A DNA stretch of 64,000 bases from Mesaphorura yosii. Taxonomy: Eukaryota; Arthropoda; Collembola; Poduromorpha; Tullbergiidae. The notes under the pieces are model-generated. The model worked only from the letters and a program-made list of their open reading frames with translations. It did no database searches and had not been told where the DNA came from. This document shows positions 14,001 to 26,078 of the stretch, in pieces. The first letter of the stretch is position 1. Each line of letters opens with the position of its first letter. The position numbers and the translations under genes were made by a program. The DNA lies in NCBI GenBank assembly GCA_009869945.1, contig WIXG01000119.1, forward strand, positions 62,001-126,000, in the 5' to 3' direction.

Positions 14001-17000
14001 ACTTTCTCAGAATTTCGTGAATTCACAAAAGAAATTAATTCGACCGGAACGCAGTATTTAATAAGAGTTCATTCGACGCCATGAATGACATATTTTGTGT
14101 CAGAAAGACGAGCCGATTTCTATCGTATGTTTAACGAGTCGCGAAGATGCGTAGACTGTCCATCCTTTATTTTCCCGCTGCTCTCAAAATGGAGTGTAAA
14201 AATGGAAAGTTATTAAGCTACAAACGTATGATTAAAAGCAGTACAAATAATTTTTACCCTGTTCTTTATTTATTAGTTTTTGGAGATCGATGAAGGATTC
14301 TGGGATATGGCAGCTCCTGCTCTCGTCCTGCCTGGTGACACGATGCCTCCACTTTGCACGAGAAACACATTGTTCGCCCCAGAAGTCTTTTGGGCCTTAC
14401 CACTGCTTCCTGATTACTCATCAGGTCAGTGTCTAGTCTTTACAAGCTCCAACCATATGTGATGTGAACAACGTAAGAGGAGACCTACATTCTCGTTAAC
14501 GCAATGCACTTGTCATTAAAATCACCAGTTCAGAGCGTGTTAGGTACGGCATGGCATAAGCAAACTGTAACCAGTAACACAGGGAGCGAGGACCATTACG
14601 TGCTGTAGCGGATTCCTGCCCTATCGCAATTCGCAATAATAATCAAACTCATGAAATCTTCGTACAATGATTGTCATTAACCCGCAAATTGTACCTGATA
14701 TTTAGCAATTGTTGCAAGAGTTACGTGAGAAGGAAACGACGAGAAGTATGAATTAATTTGAAATATTTGTAATAATTTGACCTGCCTCGTTTCATTTTGA
14801 CCATTTAACATAATGAAGATTGACAAATGAATGACATTTGCTTGCGAATCAAAAAATCATTGCCTTTCTGTTTCCAGTCATAAGCCATAAAAATCCATAA
14901 GCCCTCCAGTTCTGCACTGCCTCCTGTGTCTGGTGTGAATCTCAGCACGTTTTTGTTGGCTTTGGCGTTACATGCCATGAGCGACACACTTTTTAGCGTT
15001 ATTCAATTGTACAGCCAATTGATACACGATGGGATGGAATGTGACAAATTGTTACATAACTAGACATTTTGGAGTGATGATCACGATGATTTTTAGAAGC
15101 AAATACAAAAGAGTTGTTGCGAATCGAGACTTCCTGTGCCTCTTTGGGGCTTTTTGCTATCTTATTATAGGCACTGAATGCGTGTGCACAGACAACATTT
15201 CCCCTGAATTAGACTTGCCTTTTTATGAAGGCTCAATTTTCAACTTTCTGATCACGCCTTTATTATGTCACCTGAACTAGGCCATGGCCAAATTCGACAA
15301 ATCTAGAGTATCAAACTTTGAAAGGCATAAGCAACTGTGCTCGTATCTTACAGGAGACAACATTCAGTTACCAGATGTACCACGAAATGTCATTCCTCCA
15401 TGGTATGTTCGAGGACTATGGAGCCAGTCACTTCTTGAAGACTTGGGTGGAAGTATACGTCTTACACTTTCCAAAGTTCCTACGTTGCAGTTGTAAGTGT
15501 TCAATCTCCCAGACACGTTTGTACCGTCTTATGTACCATAACGTTATCTTTACGTTATACAGGAATAAGGACTACTTTTTCCAAAAAGACAAACAGTCTC
15601 CATTTCCGTCAAATCCTACGCCGAGTCAAGCTGGTGACAACCCCCCGACATCTTCTGCGGCAAACGGACCTTCCAAGTTGCTGAAGAAGTGGTCATGCCG
15701 CTCACGTTCCACATTCCGCTGTCTGGTTTTAATCTCTAAAGAACTTTCCAATTCCGTCTACATGACCAAAGAAGATCTATTGCTAATCGACGCGTGGGTC
15801 AAAGACTTAAAGAGTGTTGGCTACGTAGAGCCGTCAATGTTGCCAAAACGAAGAACGCACTCCAACCCCTGCCTTGGTGCAGACGGACTTATGGGAGTTT
15901 CCTTTCATTCGGCACTCGTCCCCAAATACGAACTCACTCGAGAAGAATACGTTGCCGAACGCAATGATACTCTGAAATCGTTGGTGGCAAAATTTACAAC
16001 CGATGAAGAAATCAGGGAGAGGGAAATGGAGAGCCCAACTCGAGATGGAAGCGGGGCTCGCGAGAAACGACAAACCGAAGGATCCTTAGATTTGAATGTA
16101 ATGCCGCCTAGGCAGAACTCAACGTATGAATCAATAGATTGGTCTCGACACATTGCAGCTCCTCGTCCAGCAAGTGATGAAGAAGATGATAAGTCGGCTG
16201 AACATCTGACCTCAAGCAAATTCACACGGCAGCCCCAAGGCCTTGCGGCAGATTCCTACCAAATCCCTGCCTTCCAATCTAAATCGAGTGGCAATGGTAA
16301 CCCCCGATATCACTACAAGACTTACGATGAACTCTTATCAGAGCCTGACAGCTACTCGCAACGTATTCTTCCTGTCGAGACAAAGCCATCACTGCCTAAC
16401 GCTCGAGCCAGTCTTCAAGCAATGGGAAGCCCTTCTGGTCGAAACATAAAACATTTCAGAGCATTCCTACAACAAGTCGTTGCAAAATCAGCACAGGAAG
16501 GGCACGCGGCTCGAGATTTCCCCATCCTGAAGGCAATGGCAGACAATATTTGCCCGGGATTTGGTCCTTTGCTTCCTTACATGCCACAAAACATACGTGC
16601 AGATACTCTGCTTATCATCGTCTTCACGAATCAACATTACGACTTGATTCCAACGCTCGAAGTCCTTTATCGCTCAACATTCCCCAACATGCTGTACTGT
16701 GGACATCCGCACGAGAGCATTGAGATCTTTAAAAGGAAGTATCAACTGGTTGAACAAAGAGCGTTCAGTTTTCTTCCTACGTACACCAAGTCCACGTACG
16801 AATGCGTGCTCGGTGCAATTGAAATGAATTATGAGGTCAAAGGGTATCAAGTTATTACCGATGAAACTTTGCTAGAATCTTGGAACACGTGGAAGTTGGA
16901 CAAGGAGAAGGTCTGGATAAGTTCCTACAGTCATGAGAAGGTCGAGAGGTCAACTTGGCAAAAGTTCGATCCAAGTGGCCGGAAACTTGCGCGACTTTTA

Positions 17001-18861
17001 GAAGGAATTTCTGCTACATGGAAATTATTCACGTACATTTTGAGTGGATCAGACACGGACCTGGACAGGAAAGTCATCGTCCGTCGAAGTGTGAATAATG
17101 AAGAAATGGAGAAAGTGGAAGCAGCTTCTTTGTTAGAACGTTCCACTGAAGATGCAGAATCTGGTGTGAATGCTGACGTTGGCAGTAGTGAAGCAAAAGA
17201 AAGCTTCGAAACTGACGAGACGGCGTACATTCAGCCAAATCAAGTCCGACGGAATAGCTCAAACACAAACGATGCTGCTGCAAACAAGACAAAGGACTCT
17301 ACCGCCGAAAAGCCGGGAGACGCCTCTGATCTGCAAGTTTCTGACTGGGATTACTTCAAGATTCCTGGTTTTCCGGATGAATTGAACTTTGACCCGCTGA
17401 CAATTGCTGCAGAGAACGACACAGATCTTTCCAATAATGCACCAGTAGAAGACGAAGAGATTCTTGTTGGAGACGAAGAAGATTTTGGCAATTCAACCGA
17501 CACTGATGCGATGGGTGATATTGTCGGCATTATTCATGATGTGCTCCTGAACAGTAACACTCCGTCCTCAACGACTCCAACTTCAGCGGATAGTGAAGAA
17601 CCACCACTGGATGATTCGGTTCCTGAGGAAGAGGATCAAGCAAGATCTTTGAATTCTCCCGATGATACCGAGTCAACTGAGAATTCCACAAAAGAGTACG
17701 GCGATGGCTATGACCCTTCGTCTTCACTAAGCATGTACACAGACTCCATGGCGTCCACTACACTGGCCCCGTTCATACCGGAAAGTTCGGTTGGAGTGCC
17801 TCTTTACCATGTAGAGCACACTGAACCGCCAACCACAACAACATGGCACAAGCCAGATGATGCACAATCTTCCACGACGTCTACCAGCGCACCTCCGCCG
17901 GAAATACAAAATGAAAAACCATCCACCAAGAACGAAAGCAGCAGCAGTGAGAGTGATGCATTGCCTGGAAAGACCTCTTCGACCGAAACAACTTTGAACA
18001 CAACATCAAGTACAATGGCACCCACCATCGTCATTTATGATTCGAACTCAGCTAACGACACCGAAATGGGTGGCAAGAAAGAAGAGGTCGAGAACAGCAG
18101 TGCAGCTCCCATTTCAATATCATCTGCCTCTCCAATTAACTTCACAAGCACATCATCCAGTACAGCAAATACTCATGATCACGATGAGCCTGCCAATGTA
18201 GAGATTGATAATCTGCTCGATTCTTTACACGAAGCCTATTACACCATGTTAAGCACTGTAGAAGAGTACGAGGAAATCAATAACGAAGCCGCTGACGGTG
18301 CACATTTCCATTCGGATTATAGCACTGAAAGTAAGAATTTAACTGAGTATACCACCTTTTTTATGTTAGTCTAATGATTGAACTGTTGACTTCTCAGGTG
18401 ACTTCAACTACATTGAAGATACTCCATCGCACCGAATTGCGCCCAAGGAATTCAGACACATTCGGTGTACGAAAGTAGACGATGGTCACCAATCAGATCT
18501 TTGTTTCATTCTCCGGCAGTACATCAGCACGCTGAACGAGAACAACGGGCGAGATGTTCGCCTTTACTACGATGCCAGTCCGATGTACTACATACCATCT
18601 TCACTGATTAAGGCATTTTATTCAGTGGCCAATGTCTTACTTCATCACGGCGTCATGGATGAACTCGCGCTTCCGCTAATATTTCGTGGCCTCGCGTTGG
18701 ACGACGAATGGGTTCAGCTCAATCGAACTGTAGACCTGAGTGAACCAATCTCAGACTCAACACAGTACATTTACCCTTTTAATTTGCATAAAGTGTACAG
18801 CGATCCTAATCTGAAGCATGACTTCTGCTCAAAATACCTACTAAAACTCTTGGAAGTTTAA
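2007..18861 (+). CDS. STELLO/DUF288-like Golgi-type glycosyltransferase homologue (8 exons)
   Basis: Predicted exons are 2007-2257, 11902-12096, 12760-12963, 13042-13366, 14277-14424, 15354-15492, 15563-18330 and 18398-18861. They total 4494 nt (1497 aa) and every junction keeps frame. The first 45 residues are Ser-rich, followed by one membrane helix (about 47-66): a type II topology like plant STELLO1/2, which are Golgi proteins. Family signatures are FLWAIHRGARYIFD (about 193-206), FRNPYSHFG (about 250), YVRGLWSQSLLEDLGG (about 390-405) and a C-terminal block ending ETLLESWNTWKLDKEKVW (residues 713-916), each aligning with STELLO blocks. Residues about 950-1340 are a Ser/Thr/Glu-rich, low-complexity insertion. 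The last 150 residues resemble the STELLO C-terminus. After YIFD, plant homologues have an acidic DVDD; here it reads DAYVEE. Plant STELLOs affect cellulose synthase; the animal role is unknown. The start could be Met25 instead of Met1. Confidence 0.85.
5936..5957. repeat. 22-bp perfect palindrome with repeated GATCAT
   Basis: The segment reads AGTGATCATGA followed by its exact reverse complement. It lies inside intron 1 of the STELLO-like gene. It may be a chance product of a short (ATGATC) repeat. Confidence 0.9.
7777..7792. repeat. 16-bp perfect palindrome TGAATGAATTCATTCA
   Basis: A self-complementary 16-mer in intron 1 of the STELLO-like gene. No flanking element was recognised. Confidence 0.9.
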
Positions 18862-19263
18862 ACTTAGACAATGCTCGTCGTAGACGTAGAAGCAAATGAG
18901 GTCCACAAAGTGCCAACCATCCATTTTGGAATATATTTGCTGTTCACTGTTACTTTCTTACTTACACAGTCACCGACCCAAATATCGTGCTATTTCCGAT
19001 TCCGTTGCAGACAGTCCCGAGTCTGGCCCGCTACTTTTGCGCCAAGTACGTTTTATTTTCCCTCATCTTCTACTTCTCTAAACTATTACGGTACTTAAAG
19101 ATCATGTTGATGTGCATGTTCATACTTTACTATGCAATTACCACTTGCAGTACTTCAATGGTTAACTATATTTAAGGCGTAGTTACATTTGTCAGAATTG
19201 CTAGAGTAACTGAGTTGACTAGTGCTAAAGTTCCATTCGTTTACATTGTGATATTAGAGATAG

Positions 19264-19269
19264 ATTAAA
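19264..19269 (+). terminator. possible poly(A) signal ATTAAA for the STELLO-like gene
   Basis: The variant hexamer ATTAAA lies about 400 nt after the stop codon. No AATAAA was noticed nearer on this strand. Confidence 0.25.
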
Positions 19270-19928
19270 ATTAATTTATGAGTAGGTTATCGATTTACTT
19301 CTTTCTTTGTTATTTAATTACAAGTTTACAAGTTGACCTGGTTAACACCTTATTTATGACAGTCTGAGTCCTTCTTTTTCCTCTACCTTTGAACTACGCT
19401 GACAACGTTATGTTTTCCTGGAATTGAACCTCTGTAATTTTAGCACGGCTTCATACTTCTTTGACCTGCAGTTTTTCATTCGGACTGACAATACTAACTA
19501 TAATACGATACGATACTACAAATTACTCAAGTGACTGATTAGTGTTGTGAATTTTATGAAGTTGTGATGATAGCAATCATCGATATCTATGTAGACTATT
19601 CAGTATTTTCACACCATTATAATTATTGTTCGGCTCAAACTTGCAGGTTTTCGTTCTGCATGCAAGCCTGCACTCCTTGAATAAGATTTTAAAATTTGAA
19701 ACGTACGATTCAAACTGAAGCAGGTTGATGCTGGGTTTTGTGTCGAGTTCACTGGCGACCTTTTCTGTTAAGTTATTTGCACAGAACAGCAAATTAAACT
19801 GCAATGAAAATGATAGCCCTCTGTCACGTAGTTCCGAAACGTCCAACCAAGTTAGGCAGTGAAAGTATGAAAATGAAGTAAAGCTAATACAATTTTAGTT
19901 TTGAATTTTTTAAACTGCATTATGCATC

Positions 19929-19934
19929 TTTATT
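19929..19934 (-). terminator. possible poly(A) signal AATAAA for gamma-glutamyl hydrolase
   Basis: The canonical hexamer on the minus strand lies about 320 nt beyond the GGH stop codon. Confidence 0.4.
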
Positions 19935-20255
19935 TGCAAATAGTGAATTGCATTGTCAGATCATAATCCAAATTGATTTGTGCCATAATTTGTGAACTAC
20001 AAGATTGGTTTCAAGAAAGGTTCACGAATTTGTGTTGCCAAGCTCAAATTAGACTCGAACTTGACGTACATTGGTGCATATTCCTTTCCAGGGGACTAGT
20101 TGAGAGGAAACAGGTAGCTTTGTTCAAACAGTCCAGTTTTGCCCGTGAAGACTGGACTGTAGTTGTAAATCAGGAAATCATTCTCCTCCTCGTCTGAGTC
20201 GAATGTATGGAGATTTCTTCGAGCTGCATAAAAATTGATAACTGATTGATAGATT

Positions 20256-21583
20256 TTAGTAACAAACATTATTGCACCACCTTCGCTTACAATTTTCTAC
20301 AAAGAATTGTGCAAAGTATTGCGCTACTTGGATCCCCTCCAGTGAGTGAGGTAGGCCTTCTTTTCTCGACCACTCGTAGATGTTCTTCTCAGGATGAAAT
20401 TGTACTCCGAAGAAGGGATACTTCGTAAACTCGAAGCTTGATACGTATTTAATCTGATTTGACTTGTCAAAGTTCCATGAAAGGATCCGCATTTGCTGTT
20501 CCAACAAGTATGACTTCACGACCTCATTTGTTAAGCAGCGATGGTGGAAATTTGCTGTCAATTCCTTCGTCTCGAGCAGCTTTACAATTTGCTTTGGTGC
20601 TGATCCGAACAAATTACTGTCCATTGCATCTGTTCAGAAGGAAAAAAGTGTCAGCATATATTTCATTTAATACTCGAAGACATTTCTCATTGAAACAGTG
20701 CTTTGTACCTTTTGTGAACTTGAGTTTGTTCGTCACATTTTGCCCATCGCAATCCACCAGCACGTCATGAGCTCCAACTGCGTTGTAAACTAAGAACTCG
20801 AATCCCATGCATGTGCCCCAAACCGGGAAGTAATCACCTTTGTCGTTTGCGGCTTTGGATAAATTGTACAAGTATTTTCCGGCAATACCGAAGCCTGAAG
20901 TGTCAAAGTCAACACCGCCACCCGGAAACAGAATTCTAGCAAGTCAAGCCAAGTCGAAATACAAAATTATCTTCACGGGTCCTACAATGCAATCGAAACT
21001 AAAGGCGAAGTCATTTACCCATTGATTCTGCTGAAGATCTTGTCATAGTATGTGTTATTCTGATTTATCCTATGGTGAGATCATGCCTTGAGATCGAATG
21101 AGTGCTTAATCACAGAAAATTCCACTTACAATATTGGAACAACTCGTGCTCCAGCTCCTTCGATAAACTTTACGTAGGACGCTGGAATATAAGAATTGTT
21201 TGCCGGTGTTGGCGGTTTTGTTCCTGCATAATACTCCTGTGCCAAGATACCTGAAAATCCAGAACAAGGTGGCAAATCGGGCGTCTGACCTTTACTCATA
21301 CATTTTTGGGAGATGATTTCTTACCTATGATTGGTCGAAGGTTGCAATTGGAATCGCCATCCTCGCAAATGAAATCTCGGCCGTCTTGGTGTGTCTCCCT
21401 TCTTCGTGCTATTCCACCATAACTTAAAGCTGTCGCACACACCAGAAGAAGGAACAGGATTCCGACGCAAATTAAACCACTCGTAGAATGTTGGCCACCC
21501 ATCTTGGAGTTCTCTTCTGCAGAACCGACCTCTGCATCTTTTCTTGCACTGCTATTCTTATACGGCTCACTCAGGATCTTCAT
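20256..21583 (-). CDS. GGH: gamma-glutamyl hydrolase (peptidase C26), membrane-anchored form
   Basis: Minus-strand exons in transcript order are 21325-21583, 21130-21250, 21019-21069, 20709-20935 and 20256-20629. They total 1032 nt (343 aa) and all junctions are in frame. The enzyme cleaves gamma-linked polyglutamate from folates, usually in lysosomes or after secretion. Landmarks are LRPIIG/ILAQE at the domain start, [25 protein letters not shown], the nucleophile elbow WGTCMG with Cys186, ELTANFH, and [12 protein letters not shown] with the catalytic His298. Human GGH is about 318 aa and begins with a cleavable signal peptide. Here a 35-residue hydrophilic leader precedes a hydrophobic helix (36-55), suggesting a type II anchor; initiation at Met28 would instead give an ordinary signal peptide. 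It sits head-to-head with the PHB depolymerase gene. Confidence 0.95.
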
Positions 21584-22782
21584 TTTAGTCCGTCAGCAGC
21601 GCAGCACGAAGTTACTGCATTACAGACAAGAGAACAAGTAAGCTGGAAGATGGTACTGAAGTATCAATTCAATGTCATACATACATAGCTTGTTAGAGGT
21701 TAAATATTACACTACCTAAAAAGATAAAAGACGACATCATAGCGTGGTGTGTCTATTATGTAACACCTCAGGCTGTGGTTATCAGTTATGAGTAAATAGT
21801 CGAGCCTCACGCTAAATGCTGATGCTGTACGAGTTTCAGTTGTGTAGGCTCAAGCTGGCATGTTTGTGACCTTTAAAAACTCACAAATTGCAATTTATTT
21901 GAACTATGAATACAGGAAAGCGAAAACATGCTCTTACTTTCTATTCAATTTACAAGCTTAAATAAGTGTGTTTTCAGAAGCTTGATCAGTAGCTTTCACT
22001 GGCTTCTGTCAACTCAATCTCTTTCAAGGCTTTGATGATGCAGCATTCGAACCAAAATTGAATCAAATGAAGCGAATCCTCCGTTGAGCGCTAGACTCTT
22101 TGACGTAGCATTTACCTTTGACTGTTCCGTCTCATGAAGAAAATCTTACAGATTTACTGTGGATTTTCTTCGCAGCATGCGTCCATTCCATTTTAACATT
22201 GCAATAATTGTAAAGTCACCGGTAGAATTGATACCTTATGTGTGTTCATGTGCTTCATGTTACTTGCGCACTAGATGGGCAATCGAATTAATCTAGTTAA
22301 ATGGGCGTAGCGAAACAACTGCTTCTCGCATCCACTTGAGATTGCACTAACACACCTGATGGTTGGTCGACGGGAATCCAGTAGTTGAAGAATAAAAAAA
22401 TCATGGCCTATCACATTCGGCATCTGTGGTATTTAACTGCATGTAATTTTGCTACAGCTTCCAGAATTCAAGCAAATAATAAATATTAAACAAATAAATG
22501 TTTAATTTTATGCTAACGATATCGATCGTAATCGATCAATCAGATACTCAAGCGCTATTAATAGCGGTCACGAGCTTGTTGATTGTGTTTAAGGGAATTC
22601 CGAGTACCTGGCATTCAATATTCGCAGCTGACAGAAAAACATTTAAATTCACGAAAACGAAGCCCTTTAACTTCTAAGGCCGCAGTTTCATTCGGACCAC
22701 TCCGGACTCAAGGTTCTAACTTGCGTCTTCAAAATCTTCGAAACCAGCAATATCGGCATCCCATAATTAGGACAATATCAAG
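21584..22782. other. divergent intergenic region between GGH and PHB depolymerase
   Basis: This 1.2 kb spacer separates two head-to-head genes and should contain both promoters. A cluster of ATCGAT/ATCGATC motifs is visible near 22518-22545, resembling the DRE-type (TATCGATA) core motif of insect housekeeping promoters, but the match is inexact. No ORF of note. Confidence 0.4.
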
Positions 22783-24202
22783 ATGAAGGTCGTCTCATTT
22801 CTTTGCTTCTCATTGCTTCTTGGCACTTATGCCACAGGACAGAGTTTACGTAAGCTTAGCTTAGCATTCTACACTCTTCCTTTCTGTGATCGAAATTTTA
22901 ACCCTGCTTTAATTAGAACGATATAACATTCAACCTGAGAGTACTACCGTGTCAGGGCTCTCGTCCGGTGCCGCTATGGCCACGCAGTTTCACTTTGCGC
23001 ATTCATCGGAAGTGACTGGCGCTGGCTTATTTGCGGGAGGTAACTGGTGACAGTTCATTCCACAGCATCCACAATGTGAAATGGGTTGTTGAAAGACGTT
23101 TGACCTGCTGTGTAGTTCCGTACTGCTGTGGCATTGGTGGACTAGTGGCAGCCAATATTTGCATGACCACACCGACTCTTGTTAATATCAACTTCCTAAT
23201 CAATGAGGCCACTGAACTAGAGCGTAACCAGTACATCGATCGACTGTCGAACGTCGCTGGAGACAGAGTCTATATTTGGCATGGGTCGCGCGATACGACT
23301 ATTTATCCGGGTAAAATACAGGACAGCATTTTGCGCTACTAGAAATGAAAACGTTTTGTCGGTGTATGTAATAGGATCGGGACCAAATGTGCAAAATTTT
23401 TATAATTTCTTCGGTGCAAATATCAGAACTCAATTCACATTCGCTGCACAACACGGATTCGTATGTTTGACAATGATAGGGCATCAATTCATATTCAGAA
23501 TTGAAGGTTTGTCTCTTGTTTTTAGCCGACTGATAATTACGGCGCAGCATGTGGGTCCTCTTCGGCCGGCACGCAATACTTCAACAACTGTGGCTACAAC
23601 GGTGCGTTTGAAGCCCTGAATTGGCTTTACGGTGAATCACTTTCGCGTCCGGTCGGCGGAGAAGGAAACATCAACAATCTTAAGCAATTCGATCAAAGAG
23701 AGTTCTTCACTTTCGCCCCGAGCCTTTCCAGCATGGACACGGTCGGATTCGTTTATGTTCCAAGCTCATGTGAAAATGGAGCCAGTTGCCGATTTCACAT
23801 TACATTTCATGGTTGCGCTCAAAGCAGGTAAATGATAGAAGTCAAAGGAGATTTGCGCTTGAATGGAATCTGAAAGTGCTGGATTTGCAATTGCTGTCTC
23901 ATGTGCAGAGGAAATATTGGCAATGGATATGCTGTTCATTCTGGTTACATGGATGTCGCTGAGAGAAACAACATTGTAATTCTCTTTCCGCAAATTGTTG
24001 CCACTGCAGTAAACGTGGGTGCGTGTTGGGATTGGTTTGGCTACCTGAACACATACTTTCGTAAGGACTTCAAAAGGGGAGACTTTTCGTGGAATGAACA
24101 CTTCTTAACTTGGTGACATTTATTGTAATGCCGCTTTCAGCAACGCAAGACGGAAACCAGGTTTTGGCAACTTACCGAATGATGAAACGGGTGACGGGAT
24201 AG
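22783..24202 (+). CDS. secreted poly(3-hydroxybutyrate) depolymerase homologue (7 exons)
   Basis: Exons are 22783-22849, 22917-23039, 23116-23310, 23375-23460, 23526-23827, 23909-24060 and 24141-24202. They total 987 nt (328 aa) and all phases fit. Residues 1 to about 19 form a typical signal peptide. The order of motifs matches single-domain fungal and bacterial extracellular PHB depolymerases with a circularly permuted alpha/beta-hydrolase fold: lipase box SGLSSGAAMA (Ser38), WHGSRDTT (Asp123), FAAQHGFPTD (His155), NNCGYNGA, then FHGCAQ and ACWDWFGY late in the chain. The predicted triad positions nearly coincide with those known for the Penicillium enzyme (Ser39, Asp121, His155; about 339 aa). 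Such enzymes hydrolyse microbial polyester granules. Six introns of 64-81 bp, each interrupting a conserved domain, show it is resident in a eukaryotic genome. Horizontal origin is inferred. Confidence 0.93.
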
Positions 24203-24280
24203 TGTGGATTTGGAAGGGACCGACAAGACCTTTGCTTTGTATTGTAAATTTGAAGCTGACCAGAATTGATTTTTTGAGTA

Positions 24281-24286
24281 AATAAA
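24281..24286 (+). terminator. poly(A) signal AATAAA of the PHB depolymerase gene
   Basis: The canonical hexamer is 79 nt after the stop codon, a normal distance for a compact 3' UTR. Confidence 0.6.
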
Positions 24287-24483
24287 TTATGTGTGCAATT
24301 ATTTTAAATTTCTAGATTGTAAGTTGACGCCACCGTTCAATTGAGACCACACCCGAAGGCTAAGTGGTACATGCGCTGCTAGTCAAGCATAATAACTAAC
24401 AACAATTTCTTCATGCCGCTCCGATAAAACGCAAGTACGAAGTCAGAATCAACTTGACTCCAGCCAATGCCAATGCGCTTGTA

Positions 24484-26078
24484 ATGGGCGTTTCGGCAGG
24501 CAAGACGAATTCTTCCGGATTCCACAAGCATGAACTTTTCTCGACGGGGAGGACGAAGACAAGAAAGACTAAGATGGAATTGGCATACAAACCATTGAGA
24601 AGAGCATTACGCCTTGGCTGTTTAATTGGTGCACTTCCACTGAAGAACTGCTTCAAGTCTTCGTCCTTGATACACTTTAAAGTTCAGAGGCTTTCGATTC
24701 CTTACTGCTGCAGGTACTTTTTAAACCTTCCCTTTTAGTTGAGAGATTCAATGGTAATGGATTTGATGTTCTTAATTTTCACAGTGTTGTCTTGTTGCTT
24801 TACAAATGGCTGACCTTGCAACAGTTTTGGTCACTTCAAAAGGGTTACAGAGGGCTCAGCACCTCGGCAGACACCACTGTTGACCATGTGGCATGTGACC
24901 TTGGATTTTTCTTCACGTTTTGCTTTGGTCCTTACGTGCACATAGTTTGTCTTTTGAAATTGAGATCGTTCTTGGCTTTTCTGCAAGCGATTGAGGTTCA
25001 TGATGGAACGTTTTATGCAAACTACCCCCTCGACCACTTCAGGGAGAAATTGCGCATAGGCAAGTGCTTCCTGGTGTACAATATTTTAATCAGTATTGGA
25101 GTTATCATTACTCCTGTTTACATCCTCTATCGAGTTGCAACATCAATCCCTGCATGGCAATCCAGTTGGGAATTCAGTATTTTGCCAGGGCTGCCTGGAC
25201 CTAGCAACATAACTTTCATTTGCATATTTGTCAGCCTCGTCTACATGATTTTGGAGTCCAGTAACCTGGTGGCCCTTTTGCAAGTGATTTATTCAACGAA
25301 GTTGCTGACTTCGAGAGTTGACGGAATAACAGACTTGGTGAAGAGAAGGCTAGAATTAAAGGTCACTGCAAATTCTGTTGCAAAGTCTGACACAGGTTCA
25401 TCGTGGAAACGTATTGGACAGCAGTGTACAGATTTAATGGAAATCAATCAATTGTACAGACATTTCATTGGCCCGTACTTCACAACGCTTTCAGCTGTGC
25501 TGATCACATCATTCATTTGCATGAATTACTTCGTCCTAACTTCCAAATCCAAACTTGCGGAAGATTGCGGCAGCATATTGAACGTTGTCGTAACCGCGAC
25601 ACTGGGAAGAATTTTAGGCATGACGAACGCTGGTGAATCACTACCCGTGAAGTACAAGGAATTGACAGTAGCAATGTGCAAGGCTTACCACGTTGAGGCA
25701 TTCGCCAGGGACGAGGAAGGAGAGGTAAGTCCCATTCCAGATGTCACGTTGAAGGTGGAACCCATACATTTAATTTGTGTAATGCAGTTCGAACGCTGTT
25801 TCCATCTAATAACATCCACGAAAATGTACACATCGGCTTCAGGGTACTTTGTGGTGTCTCGAAAGAACGTTCCATCGGTAAAATTATTCTTCCATGACTC
25901 AGCAAATACAACAACACATGAATTGAACAATTCTTTCTCTTTCTTTCTGCAATTTCAGATAATCAGTTTGATTATCACGTACATGGTGGTCCTGTTCCAA
26001 TTCAAGGGCGGCAGCAACAACACTTGCAATTTTCTAGGAAATTCTACAATGAACGGAAATTTCACAGCCCTAAAATGA
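24484..26078 (+). CDS. gustatory receptor A (7tm_7 family)
   Basis: Exons are 24484-24713, 24785-25724, 25788-25877 and 25959-26078: 1380 nt, 459 aa. The protein is multi-pass, with hydrophobic segments through the large second exon. The penultimate exon (30 codons) has the ASGYFVVSR motif and the last begins IISLIITYMVVLFQF, the TYxVVLxQF-type signature of the arthropod gustatory receptor family. These receptors are plasma-membrane ligand-gated cation channels with an inverted seven-helix topology in chemosensory neurons. It is the first of three tandem paralogues that share the same exon layout: phase-2 first junction, then 30-codon and short terminal exons. The start ATG at 24484 gives an N-terminus of the same length as its neighbours. 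The ligand cannot be read from sequence. Confidence 0.9.

Larger units (their letters stand above)
18862..20255. other. tail-to-tail intergenic region (3' UTRs)
   Basis: Lies between the stop of the plus-strand STELLO-like gene and the stop of the minus-strand gamma-glutamyl hydrolase. It should hold both 3' UTRs. Candidate poly(A) signals are ATTAAA at 19264 (plus) and AATAAA on the minus strand at 19929-19934. Nothing else is recognised. Confidence 0.6.

Noticed and set aside
15318..15562. The 1018-codon frame beginning at 15318 as a start of a single-exon gene
   Set aside because: Its first 80 codons run out of frame across a real exon (15354-15492) and intron. The true coding frame enters at 15563 from upstream STELLO exons.
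15834..18034. Several minus-strand frames of 60-106 codons opposite the STELLO exon
   Set aside because: They are antisense shadows of a strongly coding plus-strand exon and show no family features.
22783..24202. Bacterial contamination as the source of the PHB depolymerase
   Set aside because: Six spliceosomal introns with consistent phases, a eukaryotic poly(A) signal and flanking animal genes rule it out.
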